From assembly GCA_963575745.1 (NCBI GenBank), contig CAUYUJ010009505.1, positions 1-27,500 of the forward strand: a DNA stretch of 27,500 nucleotides, read 5' to 3'. Position numbers and translations under genes: made by a program. This DNA comes from Prorocentrum cordatum (lineage: Eukaryota; Sar; Dinophyceae; Prorocentrales; Prorocentraceae). The notes beneath the pieces are model-generated. The model did no database searches and had not been told where the DNA came from. It saw only the letters and a program-made list of their open reading frames with translations. Shown in pieces: positions 9,703 to 19,099 of this stretch. Numbering within the stretch: position 1 is the first letter of the stretch; each line of letters opens with the position of its first letter.

Positions 9703-10070
9703 ATGTCTGGGAAGGCTCTTTGGACGTTTCTTGGGGCGTTTTGGGCGCTTGTTGGTCCGACGGTTGGATCGATTGATGCGCTCTCAGACTGTCACGGGGG
9801 GCCTCGTGGGGCCCTCCTGGCCCGTTTCGGAGCCTTTTTTCGGTTCGAAAGGGTCACGCGACACGCCTCGGGAGGCACGCGGACAGCCCCAGAAGATCTG
9901 GCAATTTCGGGTCCGGGCCCCTTAAAGAATCCTCAGGATTGAGGTTGAGCTTCCAGGGAATCGGACAAGGGACCTGAGGCGCGGTGGCGGACGGTCATTC
10001 CTTCCCGTCTCTCTGCTTATTTCCGCCCCCCTCTGCCCTTCTAAGCATTTGACGATTTGTTTCCCTCTCA
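9703..10070. other. Intergenic or intronic sequence, no gene seen
   Basis: Moderately GC-rich unique sequence with no convincing frame. From about 10000 to 10070 the plus strand turns pyrimidine-rich (ccttctaagc, then tgtttccctctcag), consistent with a branch site, polypyrimidine tract and 3' splice site leading into the coding island at 10071. Confidence 0.5.
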
Positions 10071-10545
10071 GGCTTCTCACATGGCGGCGCTGGATCTTGG
10101 CCTTTTTCGCGCTGACCACAATCATATCGGCGATGTGGGTTGGACAGTGGATCGAGGTGGACACAGGGGTGCCGAACATCTTCCCCGATGATCACAACCA
10201 GAATCGTGGCCAAATTGTGCTGGCAAAATTTGAAGCTCTGGCAGATGTTCTCGACACGATGTCGCTACCAGCAAGTACTACTGCGGAGGTTTGCCGCGAG
10301 TACGCTTTCGACGATAGGGAGGAGTGTTCGCTGTTCTGGTGCGAAGTGGAATCGTCATTGGGCGACTTCCAGGAGGGCGGGTGCGAGTGCTGGCGCGAGT
10401 ACAGTGATGTCAGCAGCTGCAGTGGGCAGACCAGCGTGAAAGTTCAGCAGCGCTTCGTGTCGGAGAGCAGCCTGACCAGGGGCGACGTCGCGGGCGCGGT
10501 GGCCGAGCTCCTCGCGGAAGACGTCAACGTCCATGGCCTTACTCG
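10071..10545 (+). CDS. Patched/RND-like membrane protein, exon with first TM helix and extracellular loop
   Basis: The frame opens directly after a tract ending ctctcag (acceptor at 10070). It reads TWRRWILAFFALTTIISAMW, one transmembrane helix flanked by basic residues, then VGQWIEVDTGVPNIFPDDHN. This resembles the start of the large loop after TM1 in Patched/Dispatched/NPC1-like (RND, sterol-sensing) proteins, where an FP..HN motif is common. The following loop is Cys-rich (CREYAFDDREECSLFWCEVE, then GCECW) and ends with VAGAVAELLAEDVNVHG. The exon end is not certain. After about 10545 the sequence becomes a G-rich, hairpin-bearing intron. RND proteins of this type move or sense lipids and sterols; the substrate cannot be inferred here. 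Upstream and later exons, including the other TM helices, are not identified in the window. Confidence 0.55.
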
Positions 10546-10591
10546 GGCCGAACGAAAGGGGGGGATAGGGAAAGGGGGGGCTACGAAATCT

Positions 10592-10697
10592 GCTGCATGC
10601 AGCTGGTTTCGGCCCCACCGAGGGGCCCATTCCTCGATACATGACCGCCTCCGGCGCCGGGAGGCGCCAGGAAAATCAGCTACGTGAGCTGATTTTC
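10592..10697. repeat. Intronic palindrome and perfect 11-bp hairpin
   Basis: GCTGCATGCAGC at 10592-10603 is a 12-bp perfect palindrome. At 10671-10697 gaaaatcagct and agctgattttc form a perfect 11-bp inverted repeat around the 5-nt loop acgtg. Both lie between the first and second RND-like coding islands, i.e. in the presumed intron. Possible explanations are a small MITE-like or introner-like element, or a chance structure. Confidence 0.85.
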
Positions 10698-10732
10698 ACC
10701 CCCCCCCCTCTGCTATCCCCCACTTTCGCCCG

Positions 10733-10858
10733 GCCGGACTTACGACGCCAATCTCGGACTACACATTCACCCTGAACCCCCTGGTGCTTCAGGAGTGGGA
10801 GACCGGCGGCGTGGCCATTGCGAACATCAGGCAGGTGGTGACCACCTTCCAACGGCCT
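10733..10858 (+). CDS. Patched/RND-like protein, second coding island
   Basis: The same frame class as the previous island reads GLTTPISDYTFTLNPLVLQE followed by WETGGVAIANIRQVVTTFQR. It resembles loop sequence of the RND-like family rather than noise. There is no AG between about 10690 and 10790, so the 3' splice site must lie upstream (for example at the hairpin near 10688) or the island is not bounded conventionally. The 3' end is near 10858, before a sequence rich in gaaaaaacac. Boundaries are estimates. Confidence 0.42.
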
Positions 10859-11030
10859 TCTTCAGGAGGGGAAAAAACACACAGACACACTTAATCGTCG
10901 ATGTGCCAGAAAATATGGGAACATATGAGAAGTGGGGGGAGACGAAAGTCCAGAAAATATGGGACATCTGGGGAATATTGTTAGTTGTGTGTATTTATTT
11001 GTGTGTCCTGGGGCCCTTTCACTTCTGAAG

Positions 11031-11126
11031 GATCGGGCGGCCTCTACGAGCCCTCCTGTGGCTTCAACGACCTGTGCTTCTGTGGGGTCAGCCACTGCGA
11101 CTTGTCTGCCAGCTGGACGAAGGCAG
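11031..11126 (+). CDS. Patched/RND-like protein, short Cys-rich coding island
   Basis: After the acceptor-like ttcacttctgaag (ends 11030) the frame reads GGLYEPSCGFNDLCFCGVSH followed by CDLSASW. The closely spaced cysteines (C..C.C.C pattern) suit the disulphide-rich extracellular loop of the same protein. It is too short to stand out by length. The frame closes at TAA after ...EEQSRP, so the exon probably ends near 11115-11126 at one of the GT/GC donors there. Confidence 0.42.
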
Positions 11127-11311
11127 TCGAGGAACAATCAAGGCCATAAACACATCAACGTTCTGGGCTCGGCCCAGGGTTCTTGGATCGGCGCCTGGCC
11201 CCCCTGGCGGCGCCTCTGGCGCCGCCCCTGATGCGCTCCGCGCTCCAGGGAGGGGGGCCCAGCGCCGATGCAACAATCCCGCGCGGAGCTCCGAACGCTC
11301 ATGCGCATGCC

Positions 11312-11465
11312 ATGTTTTTACGCCTTCGAGGTGGGGTCGGTCGATCTTGGGCGCAGGCTGAACCAGAGCACCGTGCCGCGGCCCCGCGGGCTGAGCAGCG
11401 GCTGGTCGGTGCCGACGTCGTCGCGCGTCACGGTGGAGGTCGTCTTCGGACTCAGGCCCTTTTCC
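11312..11465 (+). CDS. Patched/RND-like protein, fourth coding island
   Basis: The frame reads FYAFEVGSVDLGRRLNQSTV and then LSSGWSVPTSSRVTVEVVFG. The last part, a strand ending in VEVVFGL, is the type of segment that returns from the loop towards the next TM bundle in Patched-like proteins. Following sequence is rich in gaga/gggg and not obviously coding. No TM bundle (TM2-TM6) is visible downstream before the CTC tract at 11640, so the gene is either truncated here by insertions or continues across a long intron beyond the retroelement cluster. Confidence 0.4.
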
Positions 11466-11829
11466 GGGGATGGTCGGCGGCGAGAGAAGGGGGGAAGTGA
11501 GAAGGGGCGGGCCTTCACAGAAGTCTCGGAAGTTCCCCGGCCTTCTGAAAAGTCTCCTGAGCCTTCCTCGAAGACAGAAAAAAATTCTCAGCTGGCGCAA
11601 GGGTTTCTGAGAAATCACCCCGCCTTCTGAGAAGGCCTTCTTCTTCTCCTCCTCCTCCTCCTCCTCCTCCCTCCTCCTCCTCCCTCCTCCTTCTTCTCCT
11701 GCTCCTGCTCCTGCTCCTCCTCCTCGTCATCCTCATCCTTCTCCTCCTCATCCTCCTCCTTCTCCTCCAACTCCTCCTCCTCCCTCCTCCACCATGCGAG
11801 GAGGATGATTCCTTTGTCTCTGCCTCAAG
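11466..11829. repeat. Non-coding stretch with a degenerate CTC/CTG-type homopyrimidine tract
   Basis: 11466-11636 shows no gene and contains three close occurrences of ccttctgag/ccttctgaaaag (near 11540, 11630). From 11637 to 11795 the plus strand is almost entirely C and T with CTC, CTG and CTT units. Poly-Arg/Glu ORFs on the minus strand are artefacts. Confidence 0.85.
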
Positions 11830-12070
11830 AGTCCCCTGGGTTGTCAGGGGCCACTCGCTGGTCAAGCGTCAGTCACCGACCAAGGCCAGGACTTGACCGA
11901 CCTTTTGTTCTGCAAAGTTTGTGGGGCCTCTGCGCACACGTCGGCGCGCGGTCTCAGAGAGGAGTGTAAGGGCTTCAAGCATCCTGGCCTCAAGACCCAG
12001 CGGTCTAAGCTGAGGCGGGGGTTGTTCCCAGGGCACGCTCATGGCGAAGCCAGGGTGGGCCCAGCCTTTG
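11830..12070 (+). pseudogene. 3' Cys-tail relic of a non-LTR retrotransposon
   Basis: The plus frame through 11893 reads DLTDLLFCKVCGASAHTSAR and then GLREECKGF, followed by KTQRSKLRRGLFPG. The pattern C..CGA, ~10 residues, GLxxxCKG, ~10 residues, QxxxLxxGxxPG is the terminal Cys motif that I associate with dinoflagellate LINE ORF2 proteins. A second version lies at the end of the LINE in this window (19380-19500). The present copy is separated from any RT and sits upstream of ORF1. It is therefore best read as the 3' end of another element that was 5' truncated, or as a rearranged piece. Confidence 0.5.
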
Positions 12071-12753
12071 GACCGACCCTTGCGATGAAAGCTGTTTGGG
12101 GTCCTCTGCTGGACGCTGGTGGGGGCTCTGCTGCTGCTGATGCTGCGGGTAGCCTTGACAGCGAAGCTGTAGAGGGTCAGGTTTCGGCTGGCAGCCACAA
12201 GGGCCCTGATTCCAGAGTTTCTGGTGCGGGGGGGAGTTCTCGCCTCCTTCGCTTTCGGGGCCTTAAGGCCGTCTCAGTCGCCAAGTTGCATGGTTTCGCC
12301 TCGCCCTGATGATCTTGTGCAGTGGGAGAGGTCCTGCCGGAGGTCTCAGAAGGAGGCACCCGAGCTTATCGACAGCGATTAAGCTCTAATTTGCGGCGTG
12401 GGGCGAGGGGCACCATGACGTGCCCGTGTTGTCAGTACCCTCAGTACCCTCCTCCCTCTTCCTCCCTCCTCTTCCTCCTCCTCCTTCTCCTCCTCCTCCT
12501 CCTCCTCCTCCTCCTCCTCCTCCTCCTCCCCATCCCCATCCTCCTCCTCCTCCTCCTCCTCCTCCTCCTCCTCCTCCTCCTCCTCCTCCTCCTCCTCCTC
12601 GCTCAGCCGTTTTGGCCCCGACCGCCTGCGGCGCCGAGAGGGCGCGGCGGGCCTTCAGGACTACCGACAATCTTCACGCGATTTCGGCTGGGCTCCGAAG
12701 TCCAGAGTTCGGGAATCAACAGCGCAAATAGTCGGGAGAAAACTTATACACTC
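12071..12753. other. LINE upstream region with a long (CTC)n tract
   Basis: From 12071 to 12460 the open frames look composition-driven. From about 12465 to 12600 there is a CTC tract interrupted once by ccccatccccatc near 12528-12540. Then about 150 bp of unique sequence leads to the ORF1 ATG at 12754. The long ORF that can be drawn from 12322 merely reads through this tract as poly-Leu and is not believed; the coding start is placed at 12754. Confidence 0.7.
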
Positions 12754-14088
12754 ATGGCGAAAGGCAAGACGGGCAGGGACAGGCGCAAGGCTCAGGAGGT
12801 CGGGCCGAATGAGCCGTGGCCTCCGTTGCCTTTGGCTGCGGGCCCTGTTCGCTCCTGGGGGCCGGCGCCATGGCAGACACCCTCTTCGCATTGGTGGGGT
12901 GCCGTCCCACCACCGCCGCCCTTGCCCCAGGGAGCGCGCGGCCCGCGGGAGGAGAACTCGATGCAGGACTCGAAGGTAAAATGCTCCTCCTGTGCTCGCT
13001 GGGCCTGGGTGAGCAAGCTGGCCCAGTACCGGAATACATGTTTGTGTGGAGCGCCGTTCAGTAACCAACCGCCCCCTGATGCTGGCGGAGGAGAGGCGGC
13101 CACCTCCAAGAAGGGCGGCGGCAAGGGCAAGGGCAGGGCCGCGGCGAACCCTGCTCTGGAGGCCCAGCTCGCCGAGACGATCGCGGCGCAGCCGCTGTCG
13201 GCCCAGGCGAAGGCGGCCCAGGCCCTACTGGAGGCGACGCGTGAAGATAATAATAAGAAGGAGGCCGCCGTCCCCGCCACGCAGCAGGTCACGGCGGCGG
13301 CGGCGAGGGCGCAGAGATGTCAGACGGCCTTCGACAAGGCGCAGGCGGCGAAGCTCAAGCTCACACTCGATTTGGAGAAGGCGGGCACCGCGCTGCAGGA
13401 AGCGGTTGAGGCTTTGGCTCGGGATGAGCGGGAGCGGGCCCAGCTTTTCCGTTCCATGGCGCCGCCTGACAGTGGGGCTGCACCGCAAGGGCCGAGCACC
13501 ATTATCGACTTATCCGCGCTGCTGGCAGAGTCGGCTGTGGAAGACTCGGTTTTCACCATCAATTTGGGCCCCGAGTTTGCCAATGGCGATGGGGCGCTCG
13601 AGGCGGGCGTGGTCGATGAGATCGACAAGCGCAAGAAGGCGGTGCCGGGCGCCCCGGTCCGCACCCTGAGGGCCTCTTTCAGCGAGGCCCAGAGCAAGCT
13701 GAAGGAGCACCGCGAGAAGCTCTCGGAGGTTCGGGAGACCATCTCCAAGAGGAGGCGCCAGGTTTCCCCAGCGCCGCCCCAGGCGAGTGCGGAGATGGCG
13801 GCCCCCGCGGGATGCGCGGGGCCGCCCGCTGGGGGCGCGGCTTCGGCCGCGGCGGCCTCGGCTGCTTCTTCGGCATCGAGGGGGTCTGACGCTGGGGGCG
13901 GCGTTGGCGGCGCGAGTGGGGCGATGCTTGGAGCCGCAGCGGCCTCCACTGGCAGTGGGGCGCCTGCGGGGGACTCAACCAAGGTGGCCAGGATCGAAGC
14001 CCTCAAGACGAAGCTGGCTGCGGAGGCGGCGGAGTTGCTGAAGACGGCGCGGTCGGCCTCGGCGGCGCCCGACTCGTCCTGCCTTTAG
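12754..14088 (+). CDS. LINE ORF1 protein, zinc-ribbon-like and coiled-coil
   Basis: A 444-residue frame from ATG 12754 (MAKGKTGRDRRKAQE) to TAG 14086-14088. A C-X2-C-X15-C-X-C motif (Cys 77, 80, 96, 98; CSSCARW ... CLCGAPF) suggests a small zinc-binding fold. A Lys/Gly linker follows, then two long helices likely to form coiled coils (about residues 130-235, with AKAAQALLEATREDN and ALQEAVEALARDERERAQL, and about 305-335, SKLKEHREKLSEVRETISKR). An acidic segment lies between them, then an Ala/Gly/Ser-rich tail and a last helix (VARIEALKTKLAAEAAELLK). ORF1 proteins of LINEs bind RNA and form the RNP; that role is inferred from position 5' of the endonuclease/RT. It is the best preserved ORF in the element. 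Confidence 0.65.
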   Translation: MAKGKTGRDRRKAQEVGPNEPWPPLPLAAGPVRSWGPAPWQTPSSHWWGAVPPPPPLPQGARGPREENSMQDSKVKCSSCARWAWVSKLAQYRNTCLCGAPFSNQPPPDAGGGEAATSKKGGGKGKGRAAANPALEAQLAETIAAQPLSAQAKAAQALLEATREDNNKKEAAVPATQQVTAAAARAQRCQTAFDKAQAAKLKLTLDLEKAGTALQEAVEALARDERERAQLFRSMAPPDSGAAPQGPSTIIDLSALLAESAVEDSVFTINLGPEFANGDGALEAGVVDEIDKRKKAVPGAPVRTLRASFSEAQSKLKEHREKLSEVRETISKRRRQVSPAPPQASAEMAAPAGCAGPPAGGAASAAAASAASSASRGSDAGGGVGGASGAMLGAAAASTGSGAPAGDSTKVARIEALKTKLAAEAAELLKTARSASAAPDSSCL

Positions 14089-14479
14089 CCTGCAGCGACC
14101 CCTCGGCTCTGGCGGGGCCACGCGCGGTCGAGGGGTAGGCCCGCCTTCCTTGCCAAGTTCGGCCCCTACATGTTCATCGGTTGCGCCGCGGGGCGAGGGT
14201 GTCTGCGTCGTGTGCGACTACTGGTTCGACGTGTGCGGCGACAGCGTCTCCGTGTCCGTCGGCCGTTAGAACGCAAGTCCCAGCCCCCTGGTGCACCCAC
14301 GAGGTAAACGGCGCGAGGGGTTGGGCTCAGTCGCCAAGTTTTGTTGCTGGAGCCTGCCCCCAGGTGCACCCAGGGGGTAAACGGCGAGTGGGGCAGGCCC
14401 GCCTCGACGAGGGATGCGGCTGGAGTCGCGCCCCAATGTTCGCCCTCGCTGGGGCCCGATGCGGCTAGGGAAAAGCTAT

Positions 14480-15270
14480 TGTCAGGACCGAATGCTGATG
14501 GCTTCATGGGGGCCAGGCGCTCTTTGCACATGCGTAACTTGGGGGGCTGGGGACCAGCGACGCGGTCGGCGCGCAGGGGGAGGGAAGCGGATGCGCTCAT
14601 CTTCCCCGAGACCCATGCGTTGCCGAGGAGCCCCCGTGACCTATTTGCACGATTGGCGCAGGGCTGGCTACGCTGGCGCATTATCGGCGGCATGCGAGTC
14701 GAAGGGCAAGGCCAAAGGCGGGGGCATCACCATGGGGGCGCAAAAGAAGTTTCGCACCCAGTCCCTGCGTCACCTTGCGCCGTCACCTACTGATCAAGTG
14801 GGCCTGCGAGATTTGGACGGTCCACGCGATCAGCCTGCCATTGATTTCCAGGATATGGTGGCTGTGGCCTTGCGGGCTCAAGGCCAATCCCTGTCGGTGG
14901 TGGGAGTTTACATGGCGGCGTCAGTGGGGCCCGAGGGCAACGCTCCCAAGCTGGCCAACTTGGGCGCGCTGGTGTCAACCATCAAGGGGCCGTGGCTCGT
15001 GATCGGCGATTGGAACATGGCGCCCCAGGAGCCGTCCTCGTCTGGACGGCTGGCCTGAGTGAACGGCTCCGTCGCCTTGCCCAGCAATACGGACTACACG
15101 CGCACGTTGGAACGAGGTCGGATGCTGGATTTCGTTGCGGCATCGCCCCTGGCGCTGGCTTGGATAGCTGAGCTGCAGGCAGACTTCTCGGCGATCGGGG
15201 AGGCTGACGCTGCGCGCTGCGGCCTGGGGCCCACGCTGAATTTCGATGCCAGCAGGGCGCGGGCTTGGAT
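14480..15270 (+). pseudogene. LINE ORF2: AP-type endonuclease (EEP) domain, frameshifted and with a nonsense TGA
   Basis: ARRSLHMRNLGGWG leads to ADALIFPETHAL, carrying the catalytic Glu of the endonuclease/exonuclease/phosphatase fold (ETH at 14608-14616, first frame). The next frame holds GYAGALSAACESKGKAKGG, then SVVGVYMAAS, and WLVIGDWNM with the D-x-N motif (GDWN at 15005-15016). A TGA at 15056-15058 interrupts the domain, and the same frame continues with VALPSNTDYTRTLERGRMLD, the usual ...R.LDF end motif. The frame break between the first two pieces lies near 14620-14660. In active LINEs this domain nicks the target DNA; here it cannot be made as one protein. Confidence 0.8.
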
Positions 15271-15738
15271 GCGCGTTCCTCAGGCTTTTCCGCGGTCTCC
15301 TCGGCCCAAGATCAAGGCTGACCCTTCCAGCAAGAGGTTTAGAGCGAAGGCCGAGGCTGAGGCTTGGAGGGCGGCGCGGCCGCTACCCGATATCGCGCCG
15401 ACTCCTCCGCGGCGGGGCCCCGGGCGCAGGTTGGCCATGAAGGGCCCACCTCCCCTGCAGCGCGCTCTGTGGGAGGAGAGCGAGGGTGGCTCCTTCGCTG
15501 GCGATGGGGGCGCGGATGTTCCTGGGGGGGGGGGGGGGGGGCTGAGCAGGCGGCCGCCTCCGACTCCGAACCCGACCTCGACGCCCGCGCATCTCTCAGA
15601 GTGATTGGACGGCGGGCATGAAGAACCGCGTGTGGCAGCAGGTGGCGCCCTCTCGTTCTTCAGCCACGGTTCCTGATTCCCTTTCAAATCATTTCTAACT
15701 CGCTGGCGTTCAGGGCTTCAGGCGCAGGCGCTCTGTCT
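15271..15738 (+). pseudogene. LINE ORF2 linker between endonuclease and RT, with an 18-nt G run
   Basis: The endonuclease frame continues as a basic, Pro-rich linker (RVPQAFPRSPRPKIKADPSS) to a TGA at 15602-15604. It crosses a run of 18 G at 15524-15541, where the frame probably slipped. From 15605 to 15738 stops occur in each frame and no domain is visible. Confidence 0.55.
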
Positions 15739-17600
15739 TTGGCTGCGCAGTTCGCCGACTGGGTCAGCGCCATGGAGCTGCATTACTTGGAATTGTATAA
15801 GGTTGACCCGTTGGTTCGCAAGCAGCACCGTGGGCGTCCTCAGGTCAGGGGGCCTCGCCTTGGCGAGTACAAGGGAGCAGCGCCGCACCTGGCCTCGTCC
15901 GACCCAGCTCGAAGTGGCGGGCATATGCTGCTAACTTATTGGGCGAGCTGGTGGGTCAGAGGGGCAAGGGGCATCTCCCTCGCGCGCGACACTTGCGAGG
16001 ATTGTTGAAGGAGATGGCTGGGTCCATACCGATTTCGCAGATTGCGCCGCTCCCAGCTCGCCGTCGTGACCGATGGGTTCGAGGTCTGCGACGCCTGGGG
16101 TGCGCCGCGCCCGAGCCCATCAAGCAGTTTGCCGAGGGCCCGAGGAAGGCTTCCGATCAGGCCCGACGCGCCGTCGCTCGTCAGCGGCGCCAGTCTGTTC
16201 GGGACTGGGTTTATCAGCAGGTCGCGCGGGGTCGCGGGGCTCTTCGCAGGCATGTCCGCGACGCCGCCGCGGAGGTCAGCGAGCTCAGGATCCACGGGGG
16301 CGCGTCTTGGGACGCAGCGTCGGTGATGGGGGCCAGGGCCAGAGTTTGGGGCAAGCTATGGACGCCTGCTGACTACGATGACGAGGAAGCGCTGAGGGTT
16401 TTGTCTCGAGCCCGGCAGCTGGCCGTGGATGATGCGCTGGACTCTCTCACGTTGGATCAGCTGGAATATGCTCTCCGACATATCCCCCCCTTCGGAAGGC
16501 ACGTGGCATCGAGGCGGTGGGGCAGCGCGACGTCTGGTGGCTGCCTGGGGCGGGTCGTTCAGAATTGTTTGCTTTGTTTCACGCTATTGAGTCTCGGGTC
16601 GCGTGGCCGCGGCAGCGGCTGCCCGCTCTCGCTGTTCTGCTGCGCAAACCTGATGCGCACAAGTGCCGCGCCATAGGCTTGCTCACTTGGCTGGGTCGTC
16701 TGTGGAGCTGCGCGCGGTCTCGGCCTGCGGAGGCGCGGGCTTCGGCTCGGCTCGGTCTGGTCCTTGGGGCGCCGCGGTCCAGGGCAACAGCGCTCTGCGG
16801 GAGGCTTTGCTCTGGTGTTTTGCGGACGAAGCGGCTTTGTCGTCGCTTCTCCATGAATGCTGCTCAGCTTCGATTTTCTGGGCTGTCGAAGCCTTTTATG
16901 ACACCATCAGATGGGGGCGGGCTGTCGCCCATGCGATTGGTCTTGAGTTTCCGCCGCCCCCCCTGGCCCTTGAGGGCATCCTCCACATGGGGCCCCGGTT
17001 GTTACGGGGCGAGGGCTGCTACGCCCCGCCGATCATTCCCCACGGGGGACTCGTGGCTGGTGCTCGGAGGGCCCCAGGTTTTTCGAAATGCCAGATGTTT
17101 TGGATTTGCGAGAGGGCTTGTGCCAGTAGTGCTCTTGATACCCCCCCCCCCCCCCCGCGCGCGTGGATCAACGACGTCGCGCAGCGCGCCGATGGGGCTC
17201 AGGCGAGATGTATTTCGTGACTTAGTCCGCGCTGTTTCCGTTTTCGTCGAAGGCTATGCTGGCGAGCGACTCCAGCTCGCCAGCAAATCTACGATCGTGG
17301 CGTCTGAGCTTGCAGTGGCACGAGCAATCCAAGCCGGGCTGGGATCGAATGGCACCCATGCCCAGGTGGCCTCGGTTGCGGCCGATCTTGGCATCGAGCG
17401 AGGTAGTGGGGTCACGGGGGCCAAGCCCCGACACGCCAAGCGTTTGAACCAGGCTCATCGGCGAGCCGTCCGAATTAACAAGCTGGCGTCGGTAGCTCCT
17501 CGCAAGATCGGGGCGCGGTTGATCCTCGCTGGGGCTTTGCCGCGGGCGTCCTACGCCTGGAAGGTCTTTGGGGGCGCGCCCTCGGTCCTCCACAAGTTGC
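15739..17600 (+). pseudogene. LINE ORF2: reverse transcriptase, multiple frameshifts, catalytic Asp residues lost
   Basis: The RT is spread over all three frames: 15739-~15880 (FADWVSAMELHYLELYK), ~15903-16490 (WRAYAANLLGELVGQRGKGH), ~16500-16720 (ARGIEAVGQRDVWWLP; AWPRQRLPALAVLLRKP; RAIGLLTWLGRLW), ~16770-17210 (NSALREALLWCFADEA; motif A; motif C) and ~17220-17640 (thumb: GIERGSGVTGAK; LILAGALPRASYAWKVFGG). Motif A reads WAVEAFYDTI; the expected first Asp is Ala (GCT, 16882-16884). Motif C reads WINDVAQ; the first Asp of the DD pair is Asn (AAC, 17170-17172). A 16-C run (17141-17156) lies just before motif C. The enzyme is dead. The order and the GALP thumb motif identify it as LINE rather than LTR RT. 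Confidence 0.85.
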
Positions 17601-18180
17601 GACGAGCCCTGGCCAGCTCTCTCGCCCGCGGCACGGCGGGGCGATGTTTAACCGCTCTTCTGGCTGTGGAGGTTCAGAGAAAACGGCCCCGATTTTCTCA
17701 GCAGTGTTCCAGTTGCTGGAGTCGCGGTTTCAGATCGTGGCCTCTCTGGCAGAAAAGTGCGGCTCGCATGCTCGCTTTCCGGGGAGACGCGGTCGCTCGG
17801 ATTTCCGAGTTGCCCCCCCCCCGTCGAAGGCGTAATGTGCGTGGGCCTATCTCGGCGGTTGTGGCGACGGTGTTGGACCTATAATGGAAGCTCGAGGGCC
17901 CTTGGTCTTGGGTGGCCCCTGGGGGGCGATGTTGTTGCGGCTCCCGGCGGGCTCCGACCCCAGCCTTATATGGCGTCGGACTTCAACGATGAGGTCGTTC
18001 ACAGTATAGAGAACCGTCTGTGAAAGGCCGCGGCCACCTACACGCGGGAGTGGTGCCGAAGATGGTGTAGATTTAACGGTGGCGTGGAAGCATCTGGCCT
18101 CCTTGCGTCGCAAGCCTGTCCAGACATAGGGGTCTCCTCTGCTCCGTTCTTGCCGGGGGAGGGGGGGGGGGGGGGCGCGG
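17601..18180 (+). pseudogene. LINE ORF2 connection region, decayed
   Basis: This stretch lies between the RT thumb and the zinc finger. Fragments such as SAVFQLLESRFQIVASLAEK (about 17690-17750) look like ORF2 connection sequence, but frames change repeatedly and stops occur near 17884, 18023 and 18128. C/G homopolymers are at 17813-17822 and 18161-18175. Nothing independent of the LINE is visible. Confidence 0.6.
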
Positions 18181-18425
18181 GCTCGCTTCCTGGCGCGTGG
18201 GGGCGAGACCGAAGAGTCTTGCCCCAGATGTGGTACAGGTCCTGAGACGGACATCCACCGTTTCTGGGAATGCCCGTGCAATGAGTTTCAGGAGATCGAT
18301 CAGGTTTTCGCCAGGAAGGCCGCGGCCGCCTCCATCGATTTGCTATGTTTCTGGCTTCGCGGTCTCGCGCCCCGATCTTGGACCGACGTGCCTACCCCCC
18401 CCCATGACCCGCTCCCCGTCGCTTC
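18181..18425 (+). pseudogene. LINE ORF2: C-terminal Cys/His zinc finger (zf-RVT type)
   Basis: The frame with TGC at 18220 reads RFLARGGETEESCPRCGTGP followed by ETDIHRFWECP. This is the C-x2-C-x7-8-H-x4-C pattern that follows the RT in many LINEs. It continues as DLLCFWLRGLAPRSW, another typical segment (wlRGL.P). The frame is intact locally. It then enters a C run (18395-18402) and Gly-rich noise. Confidence 0.75.
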
Positions 18426-18689
18426 TGGCGCGTTTCCGCACCTTGGCGGGGGAACTCGCATCTGGGGCGCTGGAGGCGCGAGCGGGGGGGGGGGGTTCTC
18501 GAGGGGCAGACGTCTGAGGGGGGTGTCTTGGGGCGTCGCGGCTTTTGAGCATGATGTTCTAACCTCCCCTCATGCTTTGGCCGACTCGGGTTTAAAAGTT
18601 TGCGAGTGGGGGTGGCATTGCTGGTAAGCAGTCTGTCAACAGAGGAGGGTTGTGGGCTCCGGTTGTTTTCCTGGAGGCCGCCCAGAGCG

Positions 18690-19015
18690 GATCGAGTCTC
18701 GGGTGCGCGTGCGATTCGGGCTACGTGGCTCGGGGCTTTGAGCGCATCCAGGCTGGCCTCCAAGAGCGTGTCCTGGCCCACCTCGATATGCGGGGGGCGC
18801 GTCCAGAGCGCTCTGTCCCGCTTGGGCGGTGTGGTTCTCGTTCAGATTCCGAGCCATCTGTCTGTCGCCGAGGCCCTGGCTCGGGGTCTCAGTTCTGGCG
18901 CGGCGTCGGCGAATGCCGTGGCGGATCAGGTCGCAGGCCATTCTGCCGCCCTCGTCCAGGTGCCTCATGGACAGTCCGCGCCTGTGCGTTTCGCGGACGG
19001 CCTCGCTCGAAAGAT
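18690..19015 (+). pseudogene. LINE ORF2: RNase H domain, C-terminal half
   Basis: The frame open from 18600 to 19328 contains GGVVLVQIPSHLSVAEALAR and GLSSGAASANAVADQVAGHS. This matches the RNase H pattern of a strand, PSHL, and N..AD..A, with the last catalytic-type Asp retained. The N-terminal half with the first acidic residues (a DGS-type motif) is not recognisable upstream, so the domain is incomplete or frame-shifted. A C-terminal RNase H is known in several LINE clades and degrades the RNA of the hybrid. Confidence 0.65.
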
Positions 19016-19099
19016 GCAGTGCAATCTCGTGGCTGTCGTGGGTGATGTGCTTGAGAAGGAAGGCCGCCATCCACCCCGTCCCCCTGAGTTGCGGGTTCG

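Noticed and set aside
12306-12345. Possible hammerhead ribozyme core (ctgatga)
   Set aside because: No GAAA strand or flanking stems follow at the right distance. No other CTGATGA...GAAA arrangement was seen near the Penelope-like element, where such ribozymes might be expected.
12600-12622. Possible relict dinoflagellate spliced-leader sequence (ctcagccgttttggcccc) upstream of ORF1
   Set aside because: Only about 13 of 21 positions agree with the spliced leader as I remember it, and the ends do not match. This is within chance for GC-rich DNA.
12322-14088. 588-residue ORF including a long poly-Leu stretch
   Set aside because: The first 144 codons have a GTG start, cross a CTC microsatellite and look random. 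The protein is taken to start at the ATG at 12754.
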